Position numbers and translations under genes: made by a program | Notes under the pieces: generated by a model | What the model saw: only the letters and a program-made list of their open reading frames with translations | Databases searched by the model: none | What the model was told of the DNA's origin: nothing | Source of the DNA: Kappaphycus alvarezii | Taxonomy: Eukaryota > Rhodophyta > Florideophyceae > Gigartinales > Solieriaceae | Direction: 5' to 3' | Length of the DNA stretch: 64,000 nt | Assembly: GCA_002205965.3 (NCBI GenBank) | Contig: NADL03000620.1 | Span: forward strand, 1,860,001 to 1,924,000 | Shown here: piece after piece, positions 20,675 through 31,620 of the stretch | Layout: every line of letters begins with the position of its first letter | How positions within the stretch are numbered: the first letter of the stretch is position 1

Positions 20675-21255
20675 ATGATCAAAATGACCACCCTACGCCC
20701 TTTCCAGTCCATTTCAGAAACCAGTCACCCTCTCCCCCTAAACGCCGCTTCCCTACTCCTCCAGGTCCCACAGAAGCGGACATTAACCTCCATCGCCAAA
20801 CAAAGAAGAAGGTCAAAGAATTATTCAGAGGGCTCTTCGTTAAGGACGAGGCGGAGGATGTTGAGGACGAGGTCGCTGAGGAGGAGGAAGACGTTTGGGA
20901 TTTGTTCGAGGAGGTGGTTGCCCCGGAGTTAGTTTATGAGGGTGAAGACTCGGAGGAGGAGTCTATAGAAGAAGTTTCCGAAGACGACGACGACAAGGGC
21001 CAAGAATCCGAAGAAGAGGATGAAGATACGGACGATAAGTTCATGGAAATGGGTGGAAAGGGGGGTAGCGTAGGTGATGGTGTGGGCCTCAGACTGGATG
21101 ACCAAGTGGTCCCGACATTAAGTGTGGATGGTTGTTTCTTTAGTGGTTTACATATTTCCCAAGAGGCAGTAGAATCGGTGAGCCACTCAAGAATATTTGT
21201 GGAGACTGCTTGGGTAGCATGTATGTTGGAGGAGTTGTTTGGATCTGATCTATAG
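20675..21255 (+). CDS. Acidic low-complexity protein, start unresolved
   Basis: The plus frame ending at 21255 is open from about 20488 but has no ATG before its acidic region. An ATG at 20675 lies in another frame, so an intron or one-base indel probably separates start and body. The body reads KKKVKELFRGLFVKDEAED, then long runs of Glu and Asp (about 20840-21050), a Gly-rich link, and a less acidic end (VVPTLSVDGCFFSGLHISQE, FVETAWVACMLEELFGSDL). Such tracts are common in chromatin or nucleolar proteins, but no domain supports a function. Confidence 0.45.
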
Positions 21256-22148
21256 GATTGGAAATCAGAGGACTAGATTTGTGCGTCCATTAAGTGTCTT
21301 TATTTTGGAGTATATCGTCCACACAAATTATCTTTATGAATTTTATAAAGTATCTTTTGTAGCTTTGGTCGGACTTAGACTTTAGACTTTAGGGGTAGCC
21401 AAAAGTCCGAATAAGCCAAGCAAACTGCCTCGAAGAGAAAAAAAGCAAATTGGCAGACAATTTCAAAGTGATAATCCATTCGTAACGAAGTTGGTAGTCG
21501 ACTTCGGACCCAAAATTTATAAACAGCTCGCAAGCTTCGAAGCGAGGTGGAAGATCCTGCCCCTTTAGAATTGTTTCATAGTCCACAGAAACCTCTTTCA
21601 TTTAATTAAAATGGTTAACTCGGAGCTTGACGATAGCTGATCATCCTGTATGCATTTACTTTTCGGTGTTTAAGTAGACAATAAATCACTACATTTCCAG
21701 TAAAGCAAAAGACAGATTAATCACCCCAGATACCATAAATTGGACAATTGTGCCCATATTACTAGCAGTATTGCCCAAGCAAGCAGGTTGAAACTGCAGT
21801 TTCGTTTTCAATATCTACGTCCGACTAGCACGTGCTTAAAAAACAAATCAGTGTGGATCCCACACGAAAATTTGTCAAATGAGCAAATGCAGTTCATTTT
21901 GACCTCCGATAAAAACTCAACTCGGTAAAACTTCAAACATTCAGTTTTTATTATGCGATCATGTGAATTTGAGTCTCGAATGTGTCGCACACGCGTTTGA
22001 CACAACTGCAACTCATTTCCACCAACCTCATTTGCCCTGTTACGTCTACGGTGGCAATTTCGTCGCTCGCAAAGTAGTATTACGTCCTACCCTTCCTAAC
22101 AAAGTCGTAGGCCCTGGGTCCCTCGTCCGTATACGCTACTTTTGTTCC
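21256..22148. other. Intergenic, no recognisable gene
   Basis: The sequence is moderately AT-rich with only short ORFs (60-70 codons on either strand) that overlap one another. Nothing assignable before the left inverted repeat of the Tc1-like element at 22151. Confidence 0.4.
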
Positions 22149-22150
22149 TA

Positions 22151-22366
22151 AAGTGCCCGAAATTCGAACTTGTTACTCGTCGCTTTTTCACATACAGTGG
22201 CATGCAATGCTTCATTTCCCTTGCTGATAACTTCATTCTGTTCCGTAGGCAATGCGTAGCATGGCAGCTGGTCTTTTCGATAAAAATGAGGAGCACTCTT
22301 TGCACCACACTAGAAAAACATTTGGGAGCTTTAAAAAACGACGAAATTACAAATGACACAAGAAAA
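22151..22366 (+). repeat. Left terminal inverted repeat of the Tc1-like element
   Basis: Reverse complement of 23795-24010 with scattered mismatches. Shared blocks include GAAATTCGAACTTGTTACTC near the outer end and GAAATTACAAATGACACAAG at the inner end. The flanking TA is at 22149-22150. Confidence 0.9.
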
Positions 22367-22510
22367 ATTCCGGGGAATTTTGCATCTAAAACCCGCGGAA
22401 CTTTAAACCCATAGACTTTAAGCATTAAAATACGTGGATAAAGTATATCCCAGCCTCAGCAAAGTTGGTAGGAGTACTGTACTAGCTAAAAAACACCAAA
22501 GGGAAAGTAT

Positions 22511-22640
22511 ATGAACGATTTCGAGAAGGGGCGAATTGTTGCCATGGGGAGGGAGCAGATGACAGTGCGAGCGATTGCATAGAACGTAGGACGAAACGTC
22601 GGGACATTTCAGAACTTCTTAATGATAAAAAATGAACCAT
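22511..22640 (+). pseudogene. Transposase N-terminal helix-turn-helix remnant
   Basis: From the ATG at 22511 the frame reads MNDFEKGRIVAMGREQMTVR, then AIA, a stop (TAG), and NVGRNVGTFQNFL. The spacing of G-R-I-V-A and the R-x-I-A-x-x-V-G-R block matches the first DNA-binding helix-turn-helix of Tc1 transposases. Sequence between here and about 23150 is too degraded to align confidently. Confidence 0.7.
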
Positions 22641-23139
22641 CGTCAGACTGAAAGTTCGAAAAATGCAAAATTCACAGGTCCTTAAACTGCCTATTAATGT
22701 CCGTAGGGTACAGCTGTTGTTATCAACGTCGCGCTTCTTCGATATCGCCGAGTTAATCGTGTGCCGGCGATGACTGCAGACCACTGTGAGAGTTTTGATA
22801 GGGGATTTACGAAAACTGGGGGTATGTCCAGGTACTAAACTTATGAAAACCAAGGTGCTAGTCTTGGTTATGTAGAACGTATATGTCAAGCTGAGTAATT
22901 CTTACTCGTTACTTTTTAGTTCAGTGACTTTGGATAGTTCAACCCACATGTATACAGTTCTAAATCACTAGCTCCAGAGTATTGCTGAGGTAATTACCTT
23001 CACACAACAAATGTTGTGATTACGATGCATTTGATATTGATAATACCTCGCTGTGACCAAATTAACGTGCGTAAATGTCTAAATGGCGAACCTGTATGTT
23101 GCATGCAATTGCATGTAAACCTAACAACCACATAACAAG

Positions 23140-23772
23140 AAGACCTCAATGGGCCCGCAGGTACATATCAAAGGGCGACATATTTTGGGCTCATGTAGTG
23201 TTTTCAGAAGGAAACAAATAGCTTGGACGGGCAGGATGGTTTGCAGATGTATTGGCACGATTTACAAAAAAATTTCGGCGCTTTCAGACCTAACAGAATG
23301 GGAGTTGCTCTGTGATGATAAGGGCGGCTATAAGCTTCTATTGAACGTCCTCTTTGGTTTATATTTCTGATAAGCAGGACTCAACGAAGTACTGCGCAAC
23401 TCAACAGGCTGTCTTGCTACCTTGGGCTTCTGAAACATTTGGGGGAATGACTACATGGACTTTCCAGGAAGGTTGTGCGAGCATACATCGCTCGCAAGAG
23501 ACGCCTGCGTTTCTATATTTCAGCGCGTAACACGCATTCTACAGTGGCCAGCAAACTCCCCAGACTTGGATATTATTGAAAATGTCTGGGGCTTACTAGC
23601 CCGCCGCGTTTATCTGCGTGGAAAGCGTTACGAGTCTGTAGCTGACTCGAAGTCAGGAAATGAGGAAGCGTGGGCGACCATTGACAACAGTTTCATTTTA
23701 AAACTTTATCATAGTCTTCCCAAGCGTATGCTTGCAGTAATTGACTCAAAAGGAGAGCCTACAAATTACTGA
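23140..23772 (+). pseudogene. Tc1-like transposase C-terminal DDE region
   Basis: A frame near 23150-23210 reads QWARRYISKGDIFWAHVVFS, resembling the region around the first Asp. The ORF 23455-23772 reads ILQWPANSPDLDIIENVWGL followed by LARRVYLRGKRYESV. It contains the N/A-S-P-D-L-x-x-I-E-N-x-W-G signature with the third catalytic acidic residue (the E of IEN). The middle block with the second Asp is degraded. The ORF ends 23 bases before the right inverted repeat. The enzyme would cut and paste the element at TA sites. Confidence 0.85.
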
Positions 23773-23794
23773 GCTTGAATTAAAGTGAGCATTG

Positions 23795-24010
23795 TTTCTT
23801 GTGTCATTTGTAATTTCGTCGTTTTTTAAAGCTCCCAAATGTTTCTTTTAGTGTGGTGCAAACAGTGCTCCTCATTTTTATCGAAACAACCAGCTGCCAT
23901 GCTACGCATTGCCTACGGAATAGAATGAAGTCATCGACAAGGGAAATGAAGCATTGCATGCCACTGTATGTGAAAAAGTGACGAGTAACAAGTTCGAATT
24001 TCAGGCACTG
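23795..24010 (-). repeat. Right terminal inverted repeat of the Tc1-like element
   Basis: Inverted partner of 22151-22366. The outer end reads GAATTTCAGGCACTG followed by TA at 24011-24012. The CAGTGCC-type terminus is better preserved here than on the left. Confidence 0.9.
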
Positions 24011-24425
24011 TACAACTACCTTTTGGTAGCACTTTTGTCGCTCGCAACACCTCTGTTTTTAGATAGTGGACCTCAGGTATCTCTTTTACGCTAATTTAGC
24101 GCCATCAGGCACCATCACGAGCCTTTTTGCACAGCAGCCCTCTCTGCTTCGACTACATTTACCAACCGACTCTTTGGTTAAGATCTAACTAGATGGTTCA
24201 CGTCGATCACGTGCAGTGAAGCCTGAGATATGGTGGGAAGAGCGACCGATGACCACAGCGTACATCTGAGGCGATGGTAGATGCATGTGCGACTACTAAG
24301 GTGGGGGGGTATGGGAGCAGCAGTTTACGATATGGGTTAAATGCTGTCGACTTTCCAAATAATCTTCGGAGCTCACGGGAACCCAGTAAGCTAAGAACCC
24401 GAGGATAATCTTGAGGTTACGGTAC
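24011..24425. other. Intergenic, nothing recognised
   Basis: No ORF of note and no repeat partner was found for this stretch between the Tc1-like element and the LINE-like repeat that begins at about 24430. Confidence 0.4.
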
Positions 24426-24429
24426 TATG

Positions 24430-24600
24430 TACGGATGCGCAACGCTGCAAAGTCCTGGAAAATAAAGTTTGAATCTGGTGACTAATCTCTCCTTGCAGGG
24501 CACGGGAAATCACAGACGCCGCAAACGCTGACCAGATCGCGTAACCAAGCTTCTGCTGCGCTAGTCTTCATTCCCCCCATCGGGCATCCGCTGTGAGACG
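24430..24600 (+). repeat. Dispersed repeat R1, copy 1 (partner near 36325-36495)
   Basis: Shares GTTTGAATC(T/C)GGTGAC, ACAGACGCCGCA and AAGCTTCTG blocks in the same order and spacing with 36325-36495. The copies have diverged substantially. Probably a 3' part of the LINE-like family. Confidence 0.7.
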
Positions 24601-25329
24601 CGACAGCTGCCCCATACGGTACCTCTACGACCTTGGGTGTTATCACAAACGGTGATTCTAACGAGTCGAAAGGCTCGAGGCACATAATCCCACTCGAGCC
24701 TCGATCTGGCCGTCCCTCGCCAGGGACGGTTGCGAAGTTCGTGGCCATACCCCTCTTCTCCCGCTGTTCTGTTGCATTGGCAACGGCTTGCGTTTCCCGT
24801 GCTGCCATTGACAAAAACCTTTCCTAGAATGACGATGATTCGGTGAAGTCGCACGCCACTAGGAGGGGGCGTGGTGTTCGCTAAATCAGACTGTGAGTGC
24901 AGCAGAGTGCTCGTGCGTCTCGCCTTCAGTCCAGGAAGTAGGCTCTTCATGCTGTATTAAACCCCGACCCATGCTGCCTTGGACAGTTCTCCGGCCAAAT
25001 ACCTTCGAAAACTGCGGTGTCCTCTTGCGTCAATCTAAGACCTTTGTTGCCTGGGTTGCCATATGGTCTCGATCCGTGCACCTGTTGTAGGAACGTGGCT
25101 GTGAGGGCACTGGAGACGTACGGAAAGGTTCGGGGGGTTTTGATGCAAAGGCACGCTGCAACAGCCGTCATGTCCAATGCGGCCTGCTTGATGGCTGGCC
25201 TGAAGGTAGCATTTTAGGGAGCGTAGTTCCTTCCCCATTACTGTGTCGGTATACCCTTTTTTGAGTCGATTGTGGTCGTCTGGAAAACCATGGGATAGAT
25301 CGGATATATCTATCAAGAGTAAAATACCC

Positions 25330-25410
25330 AAACGTTCCCTGTTGGACTCCGCCCACCGTAGCGGCGCAGTGTCATTAACACGGGAACTCCCAGGTAGCGA
25401 CGCAAAATCA
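25330..25410 (+). repeat. Dispersed repeat R2, copy 1 (partner near 38690-38765)
   Basis: A CTCCGCCCAC block followed by CACAGTGTCAT-type sequence is shared with 38710-38745, with several substitutions. The pair is weak but collinear over about 70 bases. Confidence 0.45.
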
Positions 25411-25434
25411 TTGTCTACAACTTGTATGTTCGGA

Positions 25435-25620
25435 TGACCACGGACGGATTCGCGGCGAGGAAGGCAGCTGTGTGCATCACCAAGTATGCTTCACGGTGGA
25501 TCCTTCGCCGAATATCAGCTTCCGAGTGCGTTGCGAGGTTGGGAGACCTCGCCTATTTATCTCATCCCCCGGAGGGAGTTTGCTGCCGACTCGCACTAAC
25601 TCGATATAGAATGTAGTGTA
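25435..25620 (+). repeat. Dispersed repeat R3, copy 1 (partner near 35412-35577)
   Basis: Shares GGATCCTTCGCCGAATATC and TTTGCTGCCGAC blocks with 35412-35577. On the minus strand both translate RKLIFGEGS in the same relative frame, which suggests a protein-coding origin in the LINE-like element. Confidence 0.7.
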
Positions 25621-26240
25621 AATTATCGGGCTTGGCAGCAAAGGCTGGCGTTGTCAGTCTTTACGGAAGACCACCGTATTCGGTAGCGAAGGCAAATAGA
25701 GCCATCGGGCAAACTCCTGGAGGTGCTAATTCGATTCCGCATGGGTATACGCACGGTGTTCAGACGCACTAGGCTCGTAAGGGCATCGAAGTTGCTCGGC
25801 ATCAATGATGTTCACGGCATATGCTGCGACCCTGAGCGTCGCCACATGTGTGAGGCCATGACCTCAATAGCGCAGAGGAGGGGACACCAGCATACTGTAC
25901 CGGTCATCGGCACCTTGGAACGCGAGTAAAATTCCAACACCTCTTCGTCAAATCTCAGTGCAACGGCAGCGGTTACATCCGGAGGAGTTAGCGTCACCAA
26001 ATGTCCCATTTGTGTAGTTAGAGCTGTGTTCGTTCTGCAATTTCCGTTGCTAATGGTTGCACTGCAAGGGAAAAAATCAGCCTGCTTGCCGGGTCCCTTG
26101 ATGCATCCCTTTTGGCTAAAGGGATGTCTTGTGCAGACTCTACGGGCGGTATTAGCGACGGCTTGTTGCAAATATACCAATGTTCAGAAAACGACATAGC
26201 AACGGTACCTTGATCGGCAGCAAGTTTATCATGCATTGTC

Positions 26241-27780
26241 GCCGGAACTGATTGTATGTGTTACGTGCATCCACGGACACCAATGCATACTCTTCTTCTT
26301 CGCCTTGGAGCTCGACCAGTCTCCGTTCGTTAATCTAGTCCGCAGGGCACGCCATTAGTCATTTGTCGGGGTGCGAGGTACTCCTTTATGTATTCTAGTG
26401 CTTATAGCAGACGCCATTGCTACAAGTCGCCGCAAGGCCGTCACGATAGCAATGGGCCAGATTTTACCTGGCCTGGTTGGATTTGCAGCAGCGTCACAGG
26501 GAGTCAGAGGAATTGAGCTGTGAAAGGTTCCCCTGGTCTAGCCTCGTCACAACAGCAGTCAGCACCGAGATGCCCGTCACCATTGCTTCGGGACCCACCG
26601 TTGTGTTCGCCAGCAAACGAAGGGCGCGGCGGGGACATTCTGACGGAGGCCTGCGCGGAGTTTGGGCAGGCGACGGACAGCGCATAGAATCGCCCCTCAA
26701 TGATTTACATCGCTAGGAAGGTCTCACGCTGCAATAGCTGCCCCCGGAGACTGCGGTGTTGGGCGACGATTCTCGCAGACTTCAAAAATCTGCCGCACCG
26801 TGCCTGTATTGCGCGTCTGCATCTAAGTAGATTGACCAGCGGAACTTGGTGTCGTGCCTAGTGTCGATCTGCCGGGGGCGGGCCGGGCGATTCGGTCTTC
26901 TCTGGTCTAGTGGGCTTGAAGTGCTGCTGTCCAAAGTTCACTCCACCCGCCGGGATCGGCGCGACGGATACGTTCGCGGAGTCCTTGGCTTTGATTTTTC
27001 TGAGACCACCATCCGGCTTCCCCACGCATGAAAAGTCGCAAGACTGCAGTGGGAGGAAGTGTATCCGAGGAATGCAGTTTGGACGCTTCAGCATTACGTG
27101 CGTTCGCTGCAGTGCAGAGAAGGTGTATGAGTAGTATGGCGAGACTATGCATGCAATTCCCGGGTATGGTCGAAGATGCCCGAAGATCTTAGAGGGCTGT
27201 GCACCGTATCGTAGACCGAAGGAGGGGGCGTGGTTGGCGCAATCCGTTCGTAGGTTTATGATGAGGTCGTCAGGGGCATTGTTACGGGCAAGGAAAGGAG
27301 GGAGGAAATAACGGCGAGATGCCTTGCTCGCCCGTTGTACCAGTGGGGGAGCAGGATCCAACTGTGCTTTGCCATCCTGCATCTCCTTTATGCTCTGCGG
27401 TGGAGCGCGGGTACGGTTTGTGCGTCGGTACGGTTTGTGCGTCGCTCGGTCTCCGCATTATCATGCAGAGGGCTCCAGGAACATCAGGCTTTGTTTTTTG
27501 AGCCGCTGGGCGGCGCCTGTTTCCTTCGCTATGGTAACCGAAGGTTTGCAGGCGAGGGGTCCGCAATTTTTGGAGGCTGGAGGCTTGGGTGTTGTGCTTG
27601 TCGCCGGTTGCGTAGTGCTTTAGGGTTCCTTCCGGACCACAGCGGGTTGCGGTATCTGCACTCCATTGCGGGGTGTCTATGGACGTGTAGTGGTGGGCCG
27701 CTGCCGGAGTGGCTGGCCTCGATGCCGCACTGGGGTTCTGTGCATCCGAGGCAACCTGTTGGTTGTCATTAGTTTGCGCT
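26241..27780 (-). other. Possible upstream part of the LINE-like element; frames unassigned
   Basis: The longest minus frame is 26858-27382 (174 codons), followed to the right by 27282-27566. Both are upstream of the RT pieces when read on the minus strand. FLPLQSCDFSCVGKPDGG contains a C-x3-C pair but no complete zinc finger. Plus-strand frames of similar length (27335-27772) compete. They may be the N-terminal region of the LINE-like element, but no motif proves it. Confidence 0.3.
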
Positions 27781-29040
27781 TCTTGGAGTAGTGCAGGTAT
27801 GGAGACGTGAATTTACACGGTGATGTGCCATCTCCGTTGTTTGAATGCAAATTCATAGGACTCATAAGCTTTGCACCATTCGCAGTAAACAATCCCCATT
27901 CACCCGTCTCGTTTGACGGGTCACGAGAACGGGGACAAGGCGTTTGAAGCTTGGGAAGAGACTCTTTCTTATCGTTAGAAATGGATACTAAATCTACTTG
28001 ATTCCGGCAGCCTGCCTAGTTCAATAGGCGAGCAATAAAAGTTGATCGAGAAGTCCTCCCTGTCAGCAGCGCAAGCAAAAGACCAGTTCATGGTTCGAGA
28101 AAAGCATCAAGTAGTTGATGGCCACAATGAGCTAGTTTAGCATTTGGTCGCTGCTTCAATCGGCTCGTTTCAATCCGTTGCCATGTTCAGTGACAGAGGC
28201 CAACGCACAATCGTCGAGAGCAAAAAGCAGTAGGGTGTGTGCGTCCTTTTACAGATCTGTATTGCCCCATCGTTGCGAGGAACATGTCCCAAGCCTGACA
28301 TGATGCAGATCTCTATGCCAACCCGCGCCGCCCTGTCCCACAACAATGCATTTCCACCAGCACGAAATGGTGACAAACAGTCCAACAAAACAGTGATACG
28401 GACACTGAAACGGGCCCGAAAAGGGGAGCAGTTCGTGGGATCTGGAATTTCCACAGGGCAGGTACATTGATCCTTTACACCGTTTGTAATCAGTTGCACC
28501 CTACCACGGTCCAGATGCGCAAGTAAACAGCATCTGACATTCCCTCTAGTCAACCCATCTGCCCCCGATGGCGTTGAACACCAGCGCCAAAGTGAGCACC
28601 AAAGCACAACAACAAGCGGTTCCTAAAGAACGCACTAAAAACGCAGCACATTCCCCTTGTATTTGCCCAACACAACGGGTTCCCCCGACTTTCCCTCTCC
28701 TTCCAGTCAACCGATTCAGCGCGCGCGCCCACGGCCACTCCCCTCGCACCCGCCCGACGCATCCCACAGGACCTCCCCCACTCTCTCACAAGCACCCATT
28801 GCGTTCCAAGGCTGACTGCATGGTACCACCGCCCGCCCCAGCACCCCGCGCTGCGACCTCGCGCCGCACCATTGGCAAATGCTGCCGCCACCGACAGTTG
28901 CATCCGTGATAAACAACGCCACGACAGGTGCACCGCGCGCTTGATTGGACAGGTCGTGCGTGACGGATGGTATTTGAGGGACGACTGGGCGTGCATGCGT
29001 TTGAATGAATGAATAGGAGATTTTCAAGTGTTGACACTCG
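27781..29040. other. Intergenic or unassigned ORFs
   Basis: Open frames overlap on both strands (28170-28607 minus, 28550-28996 minus, 28568-28909 plus) in a C-rich stretch where stops are scarce, so length is not evidence of coding. No domain was recognised. Confidence 0.35.
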
Positions 29041-29049
29041 CTGCGCCGT

Positions 29050-29580
29050 TGGTCGGGTGAGAAATGAAGGAGGCTACGGTGGGTTATTGGTTGGAGTTTG
29101 GAGTCACAAGACGTTGCACGGGGAGTTGAGGCAGCGGGTTAGTATGAGTTGTGATGTGGATGAGGCGGTAGGATGGTGAGGCAGGTGGGGATGTGGGATG
29201 TGTTTTGAGGGGATGTGATTGGAGGGTTGATTTGATAGCGGTTGGGGGAGTGAAAGGTGGTGGTGTATAGTATAGTTGGTGGTTGGGGGTGGGGCATGAG
29301 GTGACGCAAGGGGTATGAGTGGATTTGGGGGATGTTTCGGAATGAGATGAAGGGATGACATAAGAAGTGGGGAGTGGGTGAGGGTGGTGGGGTTGGGAGG
29401 TCGGGGGTGTGAGATGGGGTTGGGTGTTGTTGCGACAGAGGTCGATTATGTACCGTACTTGGTTTGAGCAGGTCGCGCGGGTCGCGGGACCGGGTCGCGG
29501 GACTTTTGATACGGTAGTGGCATGGTGGATCAAATGCAGGTGGGGGAATGGGTAGGAGCCACTGGGAGGGTCCACGTGTA
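29050..29580. other. Strand-skewed G/T-rich tract
   Basis: The plus strand is strongly G+T rich and the minus strand A+C rich over about 500 bases. The minus strand stays open in two overlapping frames (29084-29710 and 29139-29618) that encode low-complexity Pro/Ser/Thr/His sequence. Because both frames are open for compositional reasons, I do not call a gene, though a Pro/Thr-rich secreted or wall protein cannot be excluded. Confidence 0.5.
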
Positions 29581-29935
29581 CCGTCCAGTACAGTACTGAA
29601 TTGTACTGTACAGCGCAATTGTCGTGGAAAACGTGGCCATAAATTGTGAGGAATTGATCAATAAAAGGGTTGGTGAGGGGCATGATTACAGTAGCGCTAT
29701 TTGAATGCAATGCGATGTTTTGTCAAAAGGTTGACTTGATTTGCCTGTCGACTCTGCTGCACAATTGTACTGCACATACTGTACTTGTACAATGCATTGT
29801 TGCTGTGCTGTAAACACCCCCGAAATCCTCGCATTTCTCCACCATGCTTACAGCAATATACAGTACAGTACAATACAGTAGCGTACATCTCGCGAGGGTA
29901 ACAAGTACAAGTCCTACTCCACTCAATCCTGTACC
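29580..29935. repeat. GTAC-palindrome cluster
   Basis: Contains repeated TACAGTACTG, CTGTACAG and GTACAATACAGTA variants in two groups, 29580-29625 and 29755-29935. The motif is self-complementary and matches clusters elsewhere in the window. It lies upstream of the secreted-protein frame at 30202. Confidence 0.7.
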
Positions 29936-30201
29936 GGTTCATCAGCACCACCAGCCTACCGTACAGCCGCGCCATTCCCAAACCCACCAAACTGCCGCCG
30001 CGCCAAAGCCACAGCCCCTTCCCACACCCGATCATACATATCTTTCCATGAGAGAGAGAGTCGCCAGCCCACCCCGACCAACCACAACAGACAAACCCTG
30101 CCCACGCTCTCCCAAACCCCCCCCCCCCGCCAACCCCTCATAAACCCCCCCACCCCTACCCATCCTACTCCCCCCCCCCCGCCACACACCCCTCAACCCA
30201 C

Positions 30202-30633
30202 AATGCCACTCCACCACCACCCCTTCCTCCTCCTCCTCCTCCTCACCCCCACCCTCGCCACCCTCCTCCGCATGAGCCCAGAACCCGAAATCGATCCACT
30301 CTCCCCACCCCCCCCCACCTCTTCCTAGTCTCCCTCTCACGCACCACCCCAACCACAACCCATCCCCTCACCAAATCTTACACCCTCTGTCCCCGAAAAA
30401 TCCCCCACTTTACAATCCAATGCCTACTCACCCCTCCATACCCCTCCTCCGTTTCCTTCTTCGTCAACGGTGTCTTCCAACGTACCGAGCGTTACACCCC
30501 GTATTATATTGCCGGCGATTATGAAAATGTCGTTTACCCTTGGATTCCACCGCCGCATGAAAAGGTGTGGCGGGTAAAGTGTCAGCCGGATGACCGTGAG
30601 GCCGTATATGTGAACATTACGGTTGGGTGTTGA
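30202..30633 (+). pseudogene. Small secreted protein, frameshifted in a poly-C run
   Basis: The ATG at 30202 opens a leader, MPLHHHPFLLLLLLTPTLAT, typical of a signal peptide, and the frame ends after 42 codons at a TAG just past a C run (about 30307-30318). In the next frame the sequence continues to a TGA at 30631. It reads LTKSYTLCPRKIPHFTIQC, PPYPSSVSFFVNGVFQRTE, RYTPYYIAGDYENVVYPWIP and WRVKCQPDDREAVYVNITVG. Alternating hydrophobic residues and paired Cys suggest a compact beta-rich extracellular domain. Family not recognised. The indel is in a homopolymer, so an assembly error is as likely as a true pseudogene. Confidence 0.6.
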
Positions 30634-30639
30634 TTGCAT

Positions 30640-31615
30640 TGGGGAAGAGGTTTGAGCGCTGTTGTCGTCGGAGATGCTGTCATTGGGACAGTTGGAGAGG
30701 AGGTGTATTGTAATGTATTGGATCTAGGTCTATTGGAGTGGACAAGGTGGGTGGTGGTGCCGCAGCTGCTGCTGTAACCATCATCGATGGCCAATGCCAA
30801 CTGTAACTGACAGTAGGGTATACTGCACTGTAGGCGATATGGACGTGTGTTTACAGCAGGGTAACATACAGTCCTGGACAAAGCAACGTTTTGGGCATCA
30901 CCTGCATCACCGCCTTGCAAAAGTCTGCTTACCTCAATATTACTTGCAACGCTACGCTATCCGATGCTTACGCCGTTATCATGTCCAGCTACTCAACTCC
31001 ACAAAACCGCTTCATTCTACAATTGTACCTGTGGAACGATACAAGCGTATCATCATAAAATCCTCTACAACTTTATCGTCCAGAGAGCCACTTTTCCGCA
31101 CTACTAAACACAAAACTTGCGGTTTGCATAACATATTGTCTTGCTATTTCCACAATGCACCCGTATTCTACCCTCTCACTTGAAACTATCCTCCCGACTC
31201 ACCCGCTTCTTGTCAAATGGCCCTTATTTCACAAAAGTCCCGCACAATGTCCTCCCTGCCATCCTCATCCCTTGGCCCTAAATAGCCTTTATCAAACGTC
31301 GCTGCCAAATCATGCGATCAAATGACCTTGTACCCAACGCCCTTACCAAAACGTAACGTTCCTCAACGACTTGCTCAAACCCTCCTTGCTCATCTATTCA
31401 GGGCTTAGGTCCACTTCACTTGCCCTATTTCCCATTCCTCCAACACCAAATGCCCCACAGCAAAGCCTGTCCAATTGCTTTAAAACTCATCTCCAAGCAC
31501 TCGTCCACTCCAATCATCCCTTCCTCTCCCCCACATTCATCCTCCTCTCAAATCCACACCGCAAAAGTATCAGACCCCCCTGACCACGAATCCCCACCTT
31601 GACGGTGTCGGTTCT
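30640..31615. other. Intergenic; ORF 30794-31183 unassigned
   Basis: A 129-codon plus frame (30794-31183) is present but its composition (His, Arg, Tyr-rich, no motif) is not convincing. The stretch 31370-31600 is C-rich and precedes the gene that starts at 31621. Confidence 0.3.
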
Positions 31616-31620
31616 CAAAA

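Larger units (their letters stand above)
22151..24010 (+). mobile_element. Tc1/mariner-like transposon with 216-bp terminal inverted repeats
   Basis: Two inverted copies of about 216 bp (22151-22366 and 23795-24010) face each other. The right end finishes CACTG followed by TA, and the left end is AAGTG preceded by TA, fitting Tc1-type CAGTG ends and TA target duplication with one terminal change on the left. Between them lie a helix-turn-helix start and a DDE transposase C-terminus. Internal stops make it non-autonomous. The repeats are long for Tc1/mariner and differ at a few positions, so the copy is old. Confidence 0.9.
24430..26240 (-). mobile_element. Decayed LINE-like (non-LTR) reverse transcriptase locus
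   Basis: Reading the minus strand from right to left, RT-like pieces occur in the expected order. SAQDIPLAKRDASRDPAS (about 26150-26050) resembles a fingers block. FDALTSLVRLNTVRIPM (about 25790-25740) sits where a palm block with N-A-F-x-S-x-x-R is expected. GGVQQGTFGYF (about 25355-25325) matches the G-V-Q-Q-G-D-P-L-G motif, and degraded sequence follows to about 24500. No single frame persists. Parts recur elsewhere: 24430-24600 near 36325-36495, and 25435-25620 near 35412-35577. The family assignment rests mainly on the V-Q-Q-G motif and its order. Confidence 0.5.

Noticed and set aside
24465..24485. GTTTGAATC(T/C)GGTGAC in repeat R1 as a tRNA box B or SINE head
   Set aside because: No box A lies at the right distance in either copy, and the surrounding sequence does not fold. 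It is better explained as part of the dispersed LINE-like repeat.
28550..28996. Overlapping minus and plus ORFs of 113-148 codons
   Set aside because: The region is GC-rich with open frames on both strands. Composition (Arg, Gly, Ala or Pro) is what a random GC-rich sequence would give.
29084..29710. 208-codon minus-strand ORF, Pro/Thr/His-rich
   Set aside because: Two overlapping frames are both open in a stretch where A and C dominate and stops are rare. Length is therefore not evidence of coding and there is no domain.
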